A stretch of DNA of 64,000 nt from Blattabacterium cuenoti. GTDB lineage: Bacteria; Bacteroidota; Bacteroidia; Flavobacteriales; Blattabacteriaceae. The translations under genes were made by a program, and so were the position numbers. Shown here piece after piece: positions 55,431 to 64,000 of this stretch. The stretch is from NCBI RefSeq assembly GCF_014251335.1, contig NZ_CP059186.1, forward strand, positions 62,001 to 126,000, written 5' to 3'. A model generated the notes under the pieces. It did no database searches. It had not been told where the DNA came from and worked only from the letters and a program-made list of their open reading frames with translations. The first letter of the stretch is position 1. Each line of letters begins with the position of its first letter.

Positions 55431-56816
55431 TCATACCATTTTTGATGGATTAACTAGTTTTTCAAATTCGTCAACAGTTAAATATCCTAATCGAATCGCC
55501 TCTTCTTTTAACGTACTATTATTTACATAAGCAAATTTTGCAATTTCTGCTGATTTTTCATATCCAATATGTGTATTAAGTGCTGTTACCAACATCAAAG
55601 ATTTATCCAAAAATTCTTTAATCCTATGATAATTTGGAGTTATTCCTTTCACGCAAAAAGAAGAAAAAGAAGTACAAGCATCTGCAAGTAATTGGGCCGA
55701 TTGTAAAAAATTATATGCCATTAATGGTTTAGCTACATTTAATTCGTAATTACCTGAAGATCCTGCTATAGAAATAGATACATCATTTCCTATAATTTGA
55801 GTGCAAACCATAATGATTGCCTCGCATTGAGTAGGATTTACTTTTCCAGGCATTATAGAAGATCCTGGTTCATTTGCAGGAATATGAATTTCTCCAATAC
55901 CTGAACGTGGGCCAGAAGCTAAAAAACGAATATCATTTGATATTTTAATTAAAGAAACAGCAATTTGTTTAAGAGCACTATGAGATTCTACTATTGCATC
56001 ATGAGATGATATTGCTTCAAACTTATTTTTTGCTACTTTAAAAGGAAGACCAGTATATTTACATATATATTCTGTTATTTTTATATCGTATCCTTTGGGA
56101 GCATTCAATCCTGTTCCTACAGCAGTTCCTCCTATAGCCAATTCAGAAAGATGATCTAAAGTTTTTTTTATAGCATTTAATCCATGATCTATTTGAGAAA
56201 CATATCCTGAAAATTCTTGTCCTAAAGTAATAGGAGTAGCATCCATAAGATGGGTTCTACCTATTTTAATAACATTATGAAATAATTTTGATTTTTCTTC
56301 CAAAATTTTTTTTAATTTTTGGATAGAAGGAATAGTTTTTTTTACTAATTCTTTATAAGAGGCTATATGCATTGCTGTAGAAAAGGTATCATTGGATGAT
56401 TGAGACATATTTACATCATCATTGGGATGAATAAAAGATTGGGAACTTCCTAATTTTTTTCCCATTAAAACATGAGCCCTATTAGAAATAACCTCATTAA
56501 TATTCATATTAGTATGAGTTCCTGAACCTGTTTGCCATATCACTAAAGGAAATTGATTATTTAATTTTTCTTCTATAATTTCATCACAAACTAAAGATAT
56601 CATATCTTTCTTTTTTTTGGATAAAATTCCAAATTCAAAGTTAACACAAGCTGCCGCTTTTTTTAAAAAACCAAATGCATGAATAATCTCTATAGGCATA
56701 GAAGCTTCTGGTCCAATTTTAAAATTGGTTCTAGATCTTTCTGTTTGTGCTCCCCAATATTTTTTAACAGGAACTTTAACAACTCCTAAAGTATCTTTTT
56801 CTATTCTATATGTCAT
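55431..56816 (-). CDS. fumC: Fumarate hydratase class II
   Basis: This iron-free TCA enzyme interconverts fumarate and malate, 461 residues. The fumarase/aspartase signature [15 protein letters not shown], the substrate-site motifs [18 protein letters not shown] and [13 protein letters not shown], and the catalytic [16 protein letters not shown] are intact. At 461 residues it is complete. It is divergent from the small membrane protein at 56863. Confidence 0.96.
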   Translation of the reverse strand: MTYRIEKDTLGVVKVPVKKYWGAQTERSRTNFKIGPEASMPIEIIHAFGFLKKAAACVNFEFGILSKKKKDMISLVCDEIIEEKLNNQFPLVIWQTGSGTHTNMNINEVISNRAHVLMGKKLGSSQSFIHPNDDVNMSQSSNDTFSTAMHIASYKELVKKTIPSIQKLKKILEEKSKLFHNVIKIGRTHLMDATPITLGQEFSGYVSQIDHGLNAIKKTLDHLSELAIGGTAVGTGLNAPKGYDIKITEYICKYTGLPFKVAKNKFEAISSHDAIVESHSALKQIAVSLIKISNDIRFLASGPRSGIGEIHIPANEPGSSIMPGKVNPTQCEAIIMVCTQIIGNDVSISIAGSSGNYELNVAKPLMAYNFLQSAQLLADACTSFSSFCVKGITPNYHRIKEFLDKSLMLVTALNTHIGYEKSAEIAKFAYVNNSTLKEEAIRLGYLTVDEFEKLVNPSKMV

Positions 56817-56862
56817 TATCCTATTTTTTTACGAAATTATATATAAAAATTATAATTTTTAT

Positions 56863-57027
56863 ATGATTATTAAATTTATAGGATTTTTGTTTTTCTTACT
56901 CATCACTATATCTGGTTTTTGGTGTGTATTTTTTTTATCTTTTTTTAGTATTTACTGGATTATAAGTGTATTAATTAACATATTTGCAATCCGTTTCAAA
57001 TATGGTAATGGTAGAAAAAAAATATAG
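56863..57027 (+). CDS. Small two-helix membrane protein, unrecognised
   Basis: A 54-codon frame starts at ATG 56863 in the gap after fumC. It consists of two hydrophobic stretches (FIGFLFFLLITISGFWCVFF and FSIYWIISVLINIFAI) and a basic tail KYGNGRKKI. The end overlaps the ftsB/divIC start by about 26 bases. I do not recognise it. It could be a genuine small membrane protein, a remnant of a larger gene, or chance in T-rich DNA, which readily gives hydrophobic frames. Confidence 0.4.
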   Translation: MIIKFIGFLFFLLITISGFWCVFFLSFFSIYWIISVLINIFAIRFKYGNGRKKI

Positions 57028-57334
57028 AATATTTAAAAACAAATACTTTTGGATTAGTATTTTTTTCTTTATATGGATGTCTTTTTTTGATTCTAATTCT
57101 TTAATGTTACATTATAAATTGAAAAAAAATATTCAGAAAATGACATATAATAGAAATTTTCTGAATAAGAAAATTTCATTAGAAGAAACTAAATTAAAAA
57201 AATTAACTACAGATTCGAAATATCTTGAAAAATTAGCAAGAGAAAAATTTTACATGAAAAAAGAAGATGAGGATTTATTTATTATATATAAAAAAATAGA
57301 AAAAAAAAATTTAACGATTTATATGAATAAGTAA
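57002..57334 (+). CDS. Septum formation initiator, FtsB/DivIC family
   Basis: This bitopic cell-division protein has about 110 residues. A short cytoplasmic N-terminus is followed by one membrane helix ([18 protein letters not shown]), a coiled coil ([20 protein letters not shown]) and the family C-terminal motif [21 protein letters not shown]. It would act with FtsL and FtsQ in the divisome. Starts at 57002 and 57008 are both possible. Its last 24 bases overlap the 3' end of the converging mnmG gene. Confidence 0.87.
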   Translation: MVMVEKKYRIFKNKYFWISIFFFIWMSFFDSNSLMLHYKLKKNIQKMTYNRNFLNKKISLEETKLKKLTTDSKYLEKLAREKFYMKKEDEDLFIIYKKIEKKNLTIYMNK

Positions 57335-59185
57335 AATACTTAAATCTGAAGGAGATATTCCACTAATTCTTGAAGCTTGAGCTAATGATATTGGACGATG
57401 ATAGTCTAATTTTTCTCTTGCTTCCGAAGAAAGAGATTTAATTGATTTATAATCAAAATTATTCGGAATTTTAATACTTTCCAATTTCAATAATTTTTTT
57501 GCATTTTTTTCTTCTCTATCTATGTATCCCTTATATTTTATCCTAATAGATACCTGTTCCAATATTTCTTGTGAAAAATCATTTTTTTGAATTTCCTCCA
57601 TCAAAAATGGAATGGATATAATATCTTCAATATTAATTTCAGAACGAGATAAAATAGTTTCTATTTTTTTATCATAATATATTTTAGGAGATTTTTTAGT
57701 ATGTAATACAGGGTTTATAGTTTTTGGATCAATATTTTTATTTTTAAATAAATACATACATTTTTCTATTTTAGACTTTTTTCTATCTAACAGTATCATT
57801 TTTTTTTCTGAAATCAAACCTATGTTATGTCCCATAGGAGTCAATCTTTCATCAGCATTATCTTGTCGCAATAACATTCTATATTCAGCTCTTGAAGTAA
57901 ACATTCTATAAGGTTCTTTTGTCCCTTTTGTAATCAGATCATCTATTAAAACGCCGATATAAGCCTGATTTCTTTTTAGAATAAATGGTTCTTTTTGATG
58001 TATTTTTAAATGAACATTAATTCCTGCTATTAATCCTTGTGCCGCTGCTTCTTCATATCCCGTAGTCCCATTAATTTGTCCAGCAAAAAAAAGATTTTCT
58101 ATAATTTTGCTTTCTAAAGTTGCCTTGAGTTGTTCTGGAGGAAAATAATCGTATTCAATAGCATATCCAGGTTTTAATATTTTTACTTGTTCAAACCCTG
58201 TAATTTTTTTTAAAGATTGATATTGTATTTTTTCTGGAAAAGAGGTAGAAAAACCATTTACATATACTTCTACAGTATTCCATCCTTCTGGTTCAACAAA
58301 AATTGTATGTTCTTTTTTATCCGAAAACCGAAAAACCTTTTCTTCTATAGAAGGACAATATCTAGGACTAACCCCTTGAATAGAGCCTGTATAAAGTGGA
58401 GAATAACTGAAATTTTTACGTATAAAATCATGTACTTTTTGATTAGTATAAGTAATATAACATTCTTTTTGTTTTTCCAATTTTTTTGTATTATAAAAAA
58501 AAGAAAATTTTTTTGGATCTGCATCTCCACTTTGAGACTTCATTTTATCATAATTTAAAGAACGTCCATCAACTCTTGGGGATGTCCCTGTTTTCATTCT
58601 TCCAAATCTAAATCCAAAATTTTTTGTTAATTGTTCCGTGATTCCTCTTACTTCTTGTTCTGCCATCCTCCCTCCATTCATTTTTATTTCCCCAATATGT
58701 ATTTTTCCATTTAAAAAAGTCCCATTTGTAAGTATTACTGATTTTCCTTTAATTTTTAAACCGAAATAAGTTTGAACGCCTTTAACTTTATATCGTTCTA
58801 TGATTAAAGATGTTACTGTATCCTGGTATAGGTCTAAATTAGCATTTTTTTCTATAAAAAATCTCCAATAATAGGAAAATAATTTTCTATCACATTGAGC
58901 CCTAGGACTCCACATAGCAGGGCCTTTAGATTTATTAAGCATTCTAAATTGAATTGTACTAGAATCTGCAATGATTCCGGAATAACCTCCTAAGGCATCC
59001 ACTTCTCTAATCATTTGACCTTTAGCTATTCCTCCCATTGCCGGATTACATGACATTTGACCTATTGTTTGTAAGTTAGTAGTGATAAGTAAAGTTTTGG
59101 ATCCCATATTAGAAGATGCAGAAGCGGCTTCAATACCAGCATGTCCTCCACCTATCACAATAACATCATATATATCTAGAAACAT
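57311..59185 (-). CDS. mnmG: tRNA uridine-5-carboxymethylaminomethyl modification enzyme MnmG
   Basis: This FAD enzyme works with MnmE on U34 of several tRNAs, 624 residues. The FAD site [12 protein letters not shown] is at the N-terminus; [38 protein letters not shown] and [15 protein letters not shown] are diagnostic. The C-terminal helical domain with [18 protein letters not shown] is present. It complements MnmA (2-thiolation of the same base), also in this window. ybeY lies six bases upstream. Confidence 0.96.
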   Translation of the reverse strand: MFLDIYDVIVIGGGHAGIEAASASSNMGSKTLLITTNLQTIGQMSCNPAMGGIAKGQMIREVDALGGYSGIIADSSTIQFRMLNKSKGPAMWSPRAQCDRKLFSYYWRFFIEKNANLDLYQDTVTSLIIERYKVKGVQTYFGLKIKGKSVILTNGTFLNGKIHIGEIKMNGGRMAEQEVRGITEQLTKNFGFRFGRMKTGTSPRVDGRSLNYDKMKSQSGDADPKKFSFFYNTKKLEKQKECYITYTNQKVHDFIRKNFSYSPLYTGSIQGVSPRYCPSIEEKVFRFSDKKEHTIFVEPEGWNTVEVYVNGFSTSFPEKIQYQSLKKITGFEQVKILKPGYAIEYDYFPPEQLKATLESKIIENLFFAGQINGTTGYEEAAAQGLIAGINVHLKIHQKEPFILKRNQAYIGVLIDDLITKGTKEPYRMFTSRAEYRMLLRQDNADERLTPMGHNIGLISEKKMILLDRKKSKIEKCMYLFKNKNIDPKTINPVLHTKKSPKIYYDKKIETILSRSEINIEDIISIPFLMEEIQKNDFSQEILEQVSIRIKYKGYIDREEKNAKKLLKLESIKIPNNFDYKSIKSLSSEAREKLDYHRPISLAQASRISGISPSDLSILLIHINR

Positions 59186-59191
59186 GATTTT

Positions 59192-59608
59192 TTAAAATTG
59201 AAATAAATTTAAATAAAACTCTTCTTTTTCTTTCATAATTTTCCTATTAATGTAATTATGGTCATCATATCCTAAAAGATGTAATGCAGCATGTATCATA
59301 ACACGTTTCAATTCATACATAAAAAATTGATTCCATTGTTTGGAATTATCATAAACACGATCTACACTGATAAATATATCTCCGGAAATATATTTATGAA
59401 TAGAATAATTAAACGTAAGTACATCTGTATAGAAATTTTTTTTTAAATATTTTTTATTCATTTCTAAAAGAAAGTCATCATTACAAAAAATATAGTTAAT
59501 ATTTCCAATGGACATACCTTCATTATTTAATAAAATACAAATTTCTTTAATAAAAAAAGATCTTTTTTTAATATGAAAGTCAGAAATTTCGTAGAATAAC
59601 TTAATCAT
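59192..59608 (-). CDS. ybeY: Endoribonuclease YbeY (16S rRNA maturation factor)
   Basis: This small metalloprotein has 138 residues. The zinc motif is in RVMIHAALHLLGYDDHN (HxxxHxxxxxDH type) and TDVLTFNYS is the other conserved block. It takes part in 16S rRNA 3'-end maturation and ribosome quality control. It precedes mnmG on the same strand with a six-base gap and diverges from pssA. Confidence 0.92.
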   Translation of the reverse strand: MIKLFYEISDFHIKKRSFFIKEICILLNNEGMSIGNINYIFCNDDFLLEMNKKYLKKNFYTDVLTFNYSIHKYISGDIFISVDRVYDNSKQWNQFFMYELKRVMIHAALHLLGYDDHNYINRKIMKEKEEFYLNLFQF

Positions 59609-59666
59609 TATACATTATAAAATAATATTTCTTATTTTAGAAGAATTCTTATTTATTTACATAATT

Positions 59667-60368
59667 TTGATAACACTAAAAATAATTCCTAACATATTCA
59701 CTTTATTAAATTTATTTTGTGGATGCATATCTATAATATTTTTGCAATCAAAAAATTTTAATCATTCTACTATTGCTACTTCATTTTCAATAATTTTTGA
59801 TTTTTTAGATGGTTTTTTTTCTAGATTAATAAAAAATGAAAATCAGTTTGGAAAAGAATTAGATTCTCTAGCAGATATGGTTTCTTTTGGAATAGTTCCT
59901 TCTATAATAGTTTTTCTTTTATTGAAAGAAAAGTCACCAATTCCATTCATTGAGTATTCAGCATTTTTTATTTCCATTGTTTCCGCATATCGTTTAGCTA
60001 AATTTAATATTAATCCTCGTAATCATATTGTAGGACTAACAACACCTGTAAATACTCTTTTTTTTTCTTCTTTATCTATAATAATTACAAATCATGCTAT
60101 ACCTTTTATAGATAAAAAAATTATATATTTTATTACAATGCTTTTTATGATATTCTTTTCCTGTTATTTTTTAGTATCTCAGATTACAATGTTTTCTTTA
60201 AATTTTGAAAATTTCTATTGGAAAAATAATAAAATGCGTTATATTTTTTTATTGATTAGTACATTTCTTTTATTAACTTTACATATGATTGCTTTACCAT
60301 GCATTATTGTTTTTTATATAATAACCTCAATCTATTTTCATAGATTAAAACAAAAAAATTCATATTAA
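59667..60368 (+). CDS. pssA: CDP-diacylglycerol--serine O-phosphatidyltransferase
   Basis: This integral membrane CDP-alcohol phosphotransferase has 233 residues. The signature DFLDGFFSRLIKNENQFGKE, extended by LDSLADMVSFG, supplies the Asp/Gly metal and substrate residues, with Ser where the consensus has Ala. Several helices follow. It makes phosphatidylserine, the precursor of phosphatidylethanolamine. No ATG precedes the conserved N-terminus KIIPNIFTLLNLFCG, so TTG 59667 is taken as the start. Other CDP-alcohol transferases are possible, but the N-terminal pattern fits PssA. Confidence 0.88.
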   Translation: MITLKIIPNIFTLLNLFCGCISIIFLQSKNFNHSTIATSFSIIFDFLDGFFSRLIKNENQFGKELDSLADMVSFGIVPSIIVFLLLKEKSPIPFIEYSAFFISIVSAYRLAKFNINPRNHIVGLTTPVNTLFFSSLSIIITNHAIPFIDKKIIYFITMLFMIFFSCYFLVSQITMFSLNFENFYWKNNKMRYIFLLISTFLLLTLHMIALPCIIVFYIITSIYFHRLKQKNSY

Positions 60369-60372
60369 AAAC

Positions 60373-61140
60373 ATGAAATTAAAACTGCATCGCCCTATTT
60401 GTTTTTTTGATATAGAAGCAACAGGAATCAATATAGGAAAAGATAGAATCATAGAAATATCTATATTAAAAATATTTCCTAATGGAGGTCAAGAAGATAA
60501 AACTTGGTTAATTTGTCCTGGAATTCCTATCCCTCCACAATCAACAGCTATTCATGGGATTAAAGATGAAGATGTAGCAGGAAAACTTAAATTTAAAGAT
60601 GTAGCTTCTTCTATTTTTAGAATGATTGAAAATACAGATTTAGCAGGATATAATTCTAATAGATTTGATATTCCAATTTTAGCAGAAGAAATGCTTCGTG
60701 CAGGGATATCTTTTGATATTAAAAAACATAAAACTATAGATGTCCAAGTCATATTTCATAAAATGGAACCCAGAACTCTTTCTGCTGCTTATAAATATTT
60801 TTGTAGCAAAGACCTTATGAAAGCTCATAGTTCTAGAGCTGATACATTTGCTACATACGAAATATTATTAGCACAATTAGAAAAATATGAAAACTTAAAA
60901 GAAGACGTAAAAAGTCTAAACCAATTTTCTCATCAAAAAAACATAGCAGATCTTGCTGGATTCGTAAAAATAGATGAAGAAGGAAATGAAATATTCAATT
61001 TTGGAAAATATAAAGGAGAGAAAGTTTTTGAAATTTTTGAAAAAGATCCTAATTATTATGGTTGGATACAGAATTCAGATTTTCCATTATATACAAAAAA
61101 AATATTAACGGGAATTAAATTAAAAAAATTTAATAAATAG
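60373..61140 (+). CDS. DnaQ-like 3'-5' exonuclease with DUF3820 tail
   Basis: This DEDDh exonuclease has 255 residues. FFDIEATGINIGKDRIIEIS carries the first Asp-Glu pair, LAGYNSNRFDIPIL the second region, and KAHSSRADTFATYEIL the final His and Asp. The C-terminal segment FNFGKYKGEKVFEIFEKDPNYYGWI is a DUF3820-type domain. In flavobacteria such proteins are annotated as polymerase III epsilon-like or stand-alone exonucleases. A proofreading role for the replicative polymerase is possible but not shown. It starts four bases after pssA. Confidence 0.88.
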   Translation: MKLKLHRPICFFDIEATGINIGKDRIIEISILKIFPNGGQEDKTWLICPGIPIPPQSTAIHGIKDEDVAGKLKFKDVASSIFRMIENTDLAGYNSNRFDIPILAEEMLRAGISFDIKKHKTIDVQVIFHKMEPRTLSAAYKYFCSKDLMKAHSSRADTFATYEILLAQLEKYENLKEDVKSLNQFSHQKNIADLAGFVKIDEEGNEIFNFGKYKGEKVFEIFEKDPNYYGWIQNSDFPLYTKKILTGIKLKKFNK

Positions 61141-61153
61141 ATACCTATTTTTC

Positions 61154-63034
61154 CTATTGAATTTCTTGAATAAGATCTTTTAATTTTTTAGATATAAAAT
61201 TTTCAAGATTTTTTCCATGTAGTAAATTTTTGGATAAAAGAGTCAAATTTAAAGCTTCTTGTATAATTTTTATTCTTTTTTCTTCTGATGTTTCTTTTAA
61301 TATTTTTTTCATTAAAACATGATTTGTATTTACTATTAATTGGTAATATTTATCTTTTTCTACTATCTCTTTTCCTATAGTGGAATTCATTTCTTTTATT
61401 CTTCTTAAAAATTCTGGAATGATAATTAAAAAAGGATTGTCTTTTATGGATAAATCTTCTAATTGTATGGAAAATTGAAAATCTTCCATTATATGATCTT
61501 TAATAAGATTTTTTAAATCTTGTTTTTCTTTTTCCGAAAATTCGGAATGAAGTTGTTCCTCTCTTTTAGAATTAATTAATTTATCAATATGATCTGAATC
61601 CACTCGAACAAAACAAATTTCTTGATAATAAAATTCCAATTTTTGTATTAAATGAACTGAAAGTGGACTGTCTAAAATTAAAACTTCATAACATCTATCT
61701 TTAGCTTCTTTGATTGAACTATATTGCTTATCTTGATCCGAAGAATAAAGAAAAACAATTTTTCCTTCTTTATTTTTTTGAGTATTTTTTATTTTTTCTC
61801 TAAATTCTTCCAATGTAAAATAACTATGATTTATAGTATAAAAAACAAAAAATTTTATAGCTTTATCAAAAAAATCTTTCGTACTAATCATTCCATATTC
61901 TACTATAATTTTGATATCTTTCCACTTTTTTTGAAAATTTTCTCTATTTGTTCTAAACATAGAATCTAGCTTATCAGCTACTTTTCTTGTTATATATTTA
62001 GATATATTTTTAACACATGTATCCGATTGTAAATGAGAACGTGATACATTAAGAGGAATATCTGGAGAATCTATAACTCCTCTTAATAAACTAAGAAAAT
62101 CTGGAACAATTCCTTCCAAGTTATCCGTAATATAAACTTGATTTTGATACAAATAGATTTTATCTTTTTGTATATCTATTCGTTCTTCTATTTTAGGAAA
62201 ATATAAAATTCCTGTTAAATGAAAAGGATGATCTATGTTTAGATGCACCCAAAATAAAGGTTCTTCTAATTGATTGGGATATAATTCATGGTAAAAATCT
62301 AAATAATTCTTATCGTTTAATTGAAGTGGATTTTTATTCCAAGCAGGATTAATATTATTAATAACAATTTCTTTTTCTTTGTCTTCTTTCTCTTTATCAT
62401 CTTCTTTTTCATTTGATTTTGAGGACAAAGAAATTGTTATAGGCATAAATTTACAGTATTTTTGCAATAATTTTAAAATACGACCATGTTCTAAAAATTC
62501 TTGATTTTCTTCATTAAGAAATAAAATAACTTCTGTTCCTCTGTCTCTGGTTTCGATTTCTTTCATTATGAAATTTGGATCCCCTTCGCAAGACCAAAAT
62601 ATGGATGATGCGTTTTTTTTATAAGATTGAGTGAGTATTATAACTTTATTTGACACCATAAAAGAAGAGTAAAAACCTAATCCAAAATGTCCAATAATAT
62701 TAGAATCTGTTTTATTTTTATATTTTTTAACAAACTCTTCAGCTCCAGAGAAAGCTATTTGATTAATAAACTTATCCACTTCTTCTTGAGTCATCCCTAT
62801 CCCATTATCCAAAATATGAAGTGTCTTATTTATTTTATTTATGATAATTCTAACTTTAAAATCATCAACAATATCATATAAATTTTCTAGTTTTATTAAA
62901 GTTTTTAATTTAACAACAGCATCTATAGCATTGGAAACAAGTTCACGTAAGAAAACTTCTTGATCTGAATAAAGAAATTTTTTAATAATAGGAAAAATAT
63001 TATCTGAAGTAACACTAATTTTTTTATTTATCAT
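61154..63034 (-). CDS. htpG: Chaperone HtpG (Hsp90)
   Basis: This is a dimeric ATP-dependent chaperone of 626 residues. The GHKL ATPase N-domain has FLRELVSNAIDAV, ILDNGIGMTQEEVD and IGHFGLGFYSSFMV. The middle domain contains RGVIDSPDIPLNVSRSHLQSD. A Lys/Glu-rich charged stretch (NEKEDDKEKEDKEKE) separates the two, unusual for bacterial HtpG in being so acidic and basic by turns but common in AT-rich genomes. The C-terminal dimer domain is present though drifted. It converges with the exonuclease gene. Confidence 0.94.
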   Translation of the reverse strand: MINKKISVTSDNIFPIIKKFLYSDQEVFLRELVSNAIDAVVKLKTLIKLENLYDIVDDFKVRIIINKINKTLHILDNGIGMTQEEVDKFINQIAFSGAEEFVKKYKNKTDSNIIGHFGLGFYSSFMVSNKVIILTQSYKKNASSIFWSCEGDPNFIMKEIETRDRGTEVILFLNEENQEFLEHGRILKLLQKYCKFMPITISLSSKSNEKEDDKEKEDKEKEIVINNINPAWNKNPLQLNDKNYLDFYHELYPNQLEEPLFWVHLNIDHPFHLTGILYFPKIEERIDIQKDKIYLYQNQVYITDNLEGIVPDFLSLLRGVIDSPDIPLNVSRSHLQSDTCVKNISKYITRKVADKLDSMFRTNRENFQKKWKDIKIIVEYGMISTKDFFDKAIKFFVFYTINHSYFTLEEFREKIKNTQKNKEGKIVFLYSSDQDKQYSSIKEAKDRCYEVLILDSPLSVHLIQKLEFYYQEICFVRVDSDHIDKLINSKREEQLHSEFSEKEKQDLKNLIKDHIMEDFQFSIQLEDLSIKDNPFLIIIPEFLRRIKEMNSTIGKEIVEKDKYYQLIVNTNHVLMKKILKETSEEKRIKIIQEALNLTLLSKNLLHGKNLENFISKKLKDLIQEIQ

Positions 63035-63096
63035 AAATATTGAATTATAAATAAATCAAACAAAAATTATACCGTGATTTGTATAAAAACATTATG

Positions 63097-64000
63097 TCAG
63101 TTTGATCTGTATTCGAAAAAATAATCTACAAATTTTTTTCCATCAAATATTTTTAAATCCTGTATTTTTTCTCCTATTCCTAAATATTGTATAGGAATTT
63201 TAAACTGATCCATAATTCCTATTCCCACTCCTCCTTTGGCTGTTCCTTCTATTTTTGTTAAAATGATAGAAGAAATTTGAACAAAAGAAGTGAATTGTCG
63301 GACCTGTTCAAAAGCATTTTGACCGGTTGTTGCATCTAAAATGAGTATAGTTTCATGAGGAGATTCAGATATTATTTTTTTCATAACTCTATTGATTTTA
63401 GATAGCTCTTCCATAAGACTGATTCGATTTTGTAATCGACCAGCAGTATCAATTAGTACCACATCTTTTTTTTTGGATTTTGCAGATTGTAAAGTATCAT
63501 ATGCTACAGAAGCTGGATCTGCATGCATATGTTGTTTGATTAAAGGAACTCCAGCTTTATTTGCCCATATTTCAAGTTGATCAATAGCTGCCGCTCTAAA
63601 TGTATCTGCTGCACCTATGACAACATGAAATCCTTTTTTCTTTAGAAGAAAAGCTAATTTTCCAATTGTAGTTGTTTTTCCTACACCATTCACTCCGACT
63701 ATCAGTATAACATATGGTTTTTTGTTATTTTTTGTTATTTTTTTTTCTAAACCAACGTTTTGAATATCTATAAAAATATTTTCTATTTCCTTTTTAAGGA
63801 TATTATAAATATCTTGCGTGTTTTTGTACTTTTCTTTTTGAATTCTTTTTTCTAAATTACTAATAATTTTTATAGTAGTTTCTGTTCCTATATCAGCAGA
63901 TAACAATATCTCTTCTATATGATCAATGACATTGATATCTATTTTTGATTTTTTCAAAAAAATATTTCTGATTTTATAGAAAAAAGATTCTCTAGTTTTT
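63097..64000 (-). CDS. ftsY: Signal recognition particle receptor FtsY, 5' end outside the window
   Basis: This SRP GTPase docks ribosome-SRP complexes at the membrane. The frame stays open past the TTG at 63957 to the window edge with family-like sequence (TRESFFYKIRNIF then KKSKIDINVIDHIEEILL), so the true start lies beyond 64000. The G1 loop GVNGVGKTTTIGKLA, DTFRAAAIDQL, DTAGR and GLGE-type C-terminus (LGIGEKIQDLKIF) are intact. The G4 motif reads TKIEGTAKGG, with Glu (codon 63247-63249) in place of the guanine-specifying Asp of TKxD. No long acidic N-terminal A domain is visible in the sequenced part. Confidence 0.93.
   Translation of the reverse strand, partial: KTRESFFYKIRNIFLKKSKIDINVIDHIEEILLSADIGTETTIKIISNLEKRIQKEKYKNTQDIYNILKKEIENIFIDIQNVGLEKKITKNNKKPYVILIVGVNGVGKTTTIGKLAFLLKKKGFHVVIGAADTFRAAAIDQLEIWANKAGVPLIKQHMHADPASVAYDTLQSAKSKKKDVVLIDTAGRLQNRISLMEELSKINRVMKKIISESPHETILILDATTGQNAFEQVRQFTSFVQISSIILTKIEGTAKGGVGIGIMDQFKIPIQYLGIGEKIQDLKIFDGKKFVDYFFEYRSN

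Noticed and set aside
62360..62430. Acidic/basic charged run in HtpG as a possible insertion
   Set aside because: The linker between the N and middle domains of Hsp90 proteins is naturally charged and variable.

Overview
The window is a very AT-rich, gene-dense piece of a reduced Bacteroidetes (Flavobacteriia) chromosome. It is most likely Blattabacterium, the cockroach endosymbiont, or a close relative. Lineage evidence includes a complete Alternative Complex III set (actABCDEF), a DUF3127 gene, a GldE homologue, the Bacteroides-type short ketol-acid reductoisomerase, an atpBEFHAG cluster without atpD/atpC, a DnaJ with only two zinc-finger repeats, and the flavobacterial order dapB-lepB-rhomboid-mutL-ribH-TPR. 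Reduction evidence includes missing domains (ClpC, IlvN, DnaX), long poly-A runs in genes, overlapping genes, and no phage, IS or CRISPR. The genus call is inference; the phylum-level call is strong.

Layout. 1-4.5 kb: sucC tail, dnaX (split at an A11 tract), clpC, nth. 4.5-9 kb (minus): DUF3127 protein, SPFH protein, SufT-like factor, an M16 peptidase pair. 9-17.2 kb: actABCDEF. 17.3-19.7 kb (minus): Trk/Ktr potassium uptake. 19.7-20.3 kb: about 600 bases without a gene. 20.3-25.3 kb: tsaB, nadE, folE, cysS and a cystathionine gamma-synthase/lyase. 25.4-30.3 kb: F1Fo ATP synthase. 30.3-34.3 kb: trpS, grpE, dnaJ, mnmA. 34.3-40.7 kb: ilvDBNC-ilvA behind an attenuator-like leader. 40.7-46.7 kb: tRNA-Leu(GAG), dapB, lepB, rhomboid, mutL, ribH, TPR protein. 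46.8-51.5 kb: gldE, mutY, an HU protein, a tiny basic protein, rng/rne and tRNA-Leu(UAG). 51.5-57.3 kb: gltA, a GYDIA-type GHMP kinase, fabD, tatD, fumC, a small membrane protein, ftsB/divIC. 57.3-64 kb: mnmG, ybeY, pssA, a DnaQ-like exonuclease, htpG, and ftsY running off the right end.

How the genes work together. The TCA enzymes seen (gltA, sucC, fumC) feed a quinol pool oxidised by Alternative Complex III. The proton-motive force drives ATP synthase and probably potassium uptake. The ilv block makes branched-chain amino acids from threonine and pyruvate, as expected for a nutritional symbiont. The rest is translation, tRNA modification, chaperones, secretion and a surprisingly broad repair set (mutL, mutY, nth).

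I do not see an undescribed multi-gene system. The observations most worth checking are: dnaX, whose ATPase motifs are degenerate and whose tau C-terminus lies in another frame after A11; the mutually exclusive hairpins plus leader peptide before ilvD; ClpC without its N-domain; an endonuclease III with no cysteine; FtsY with TKIE in place of the guanine-specificity TKxD motif; a G9 tract in a kinase gene; and two operator-like palindromes sharing half-sites. Start codons cannot be judged by Shine-Dalgarno here because Bacteroidetes largely do not use it, so I chose starts by family alignment.
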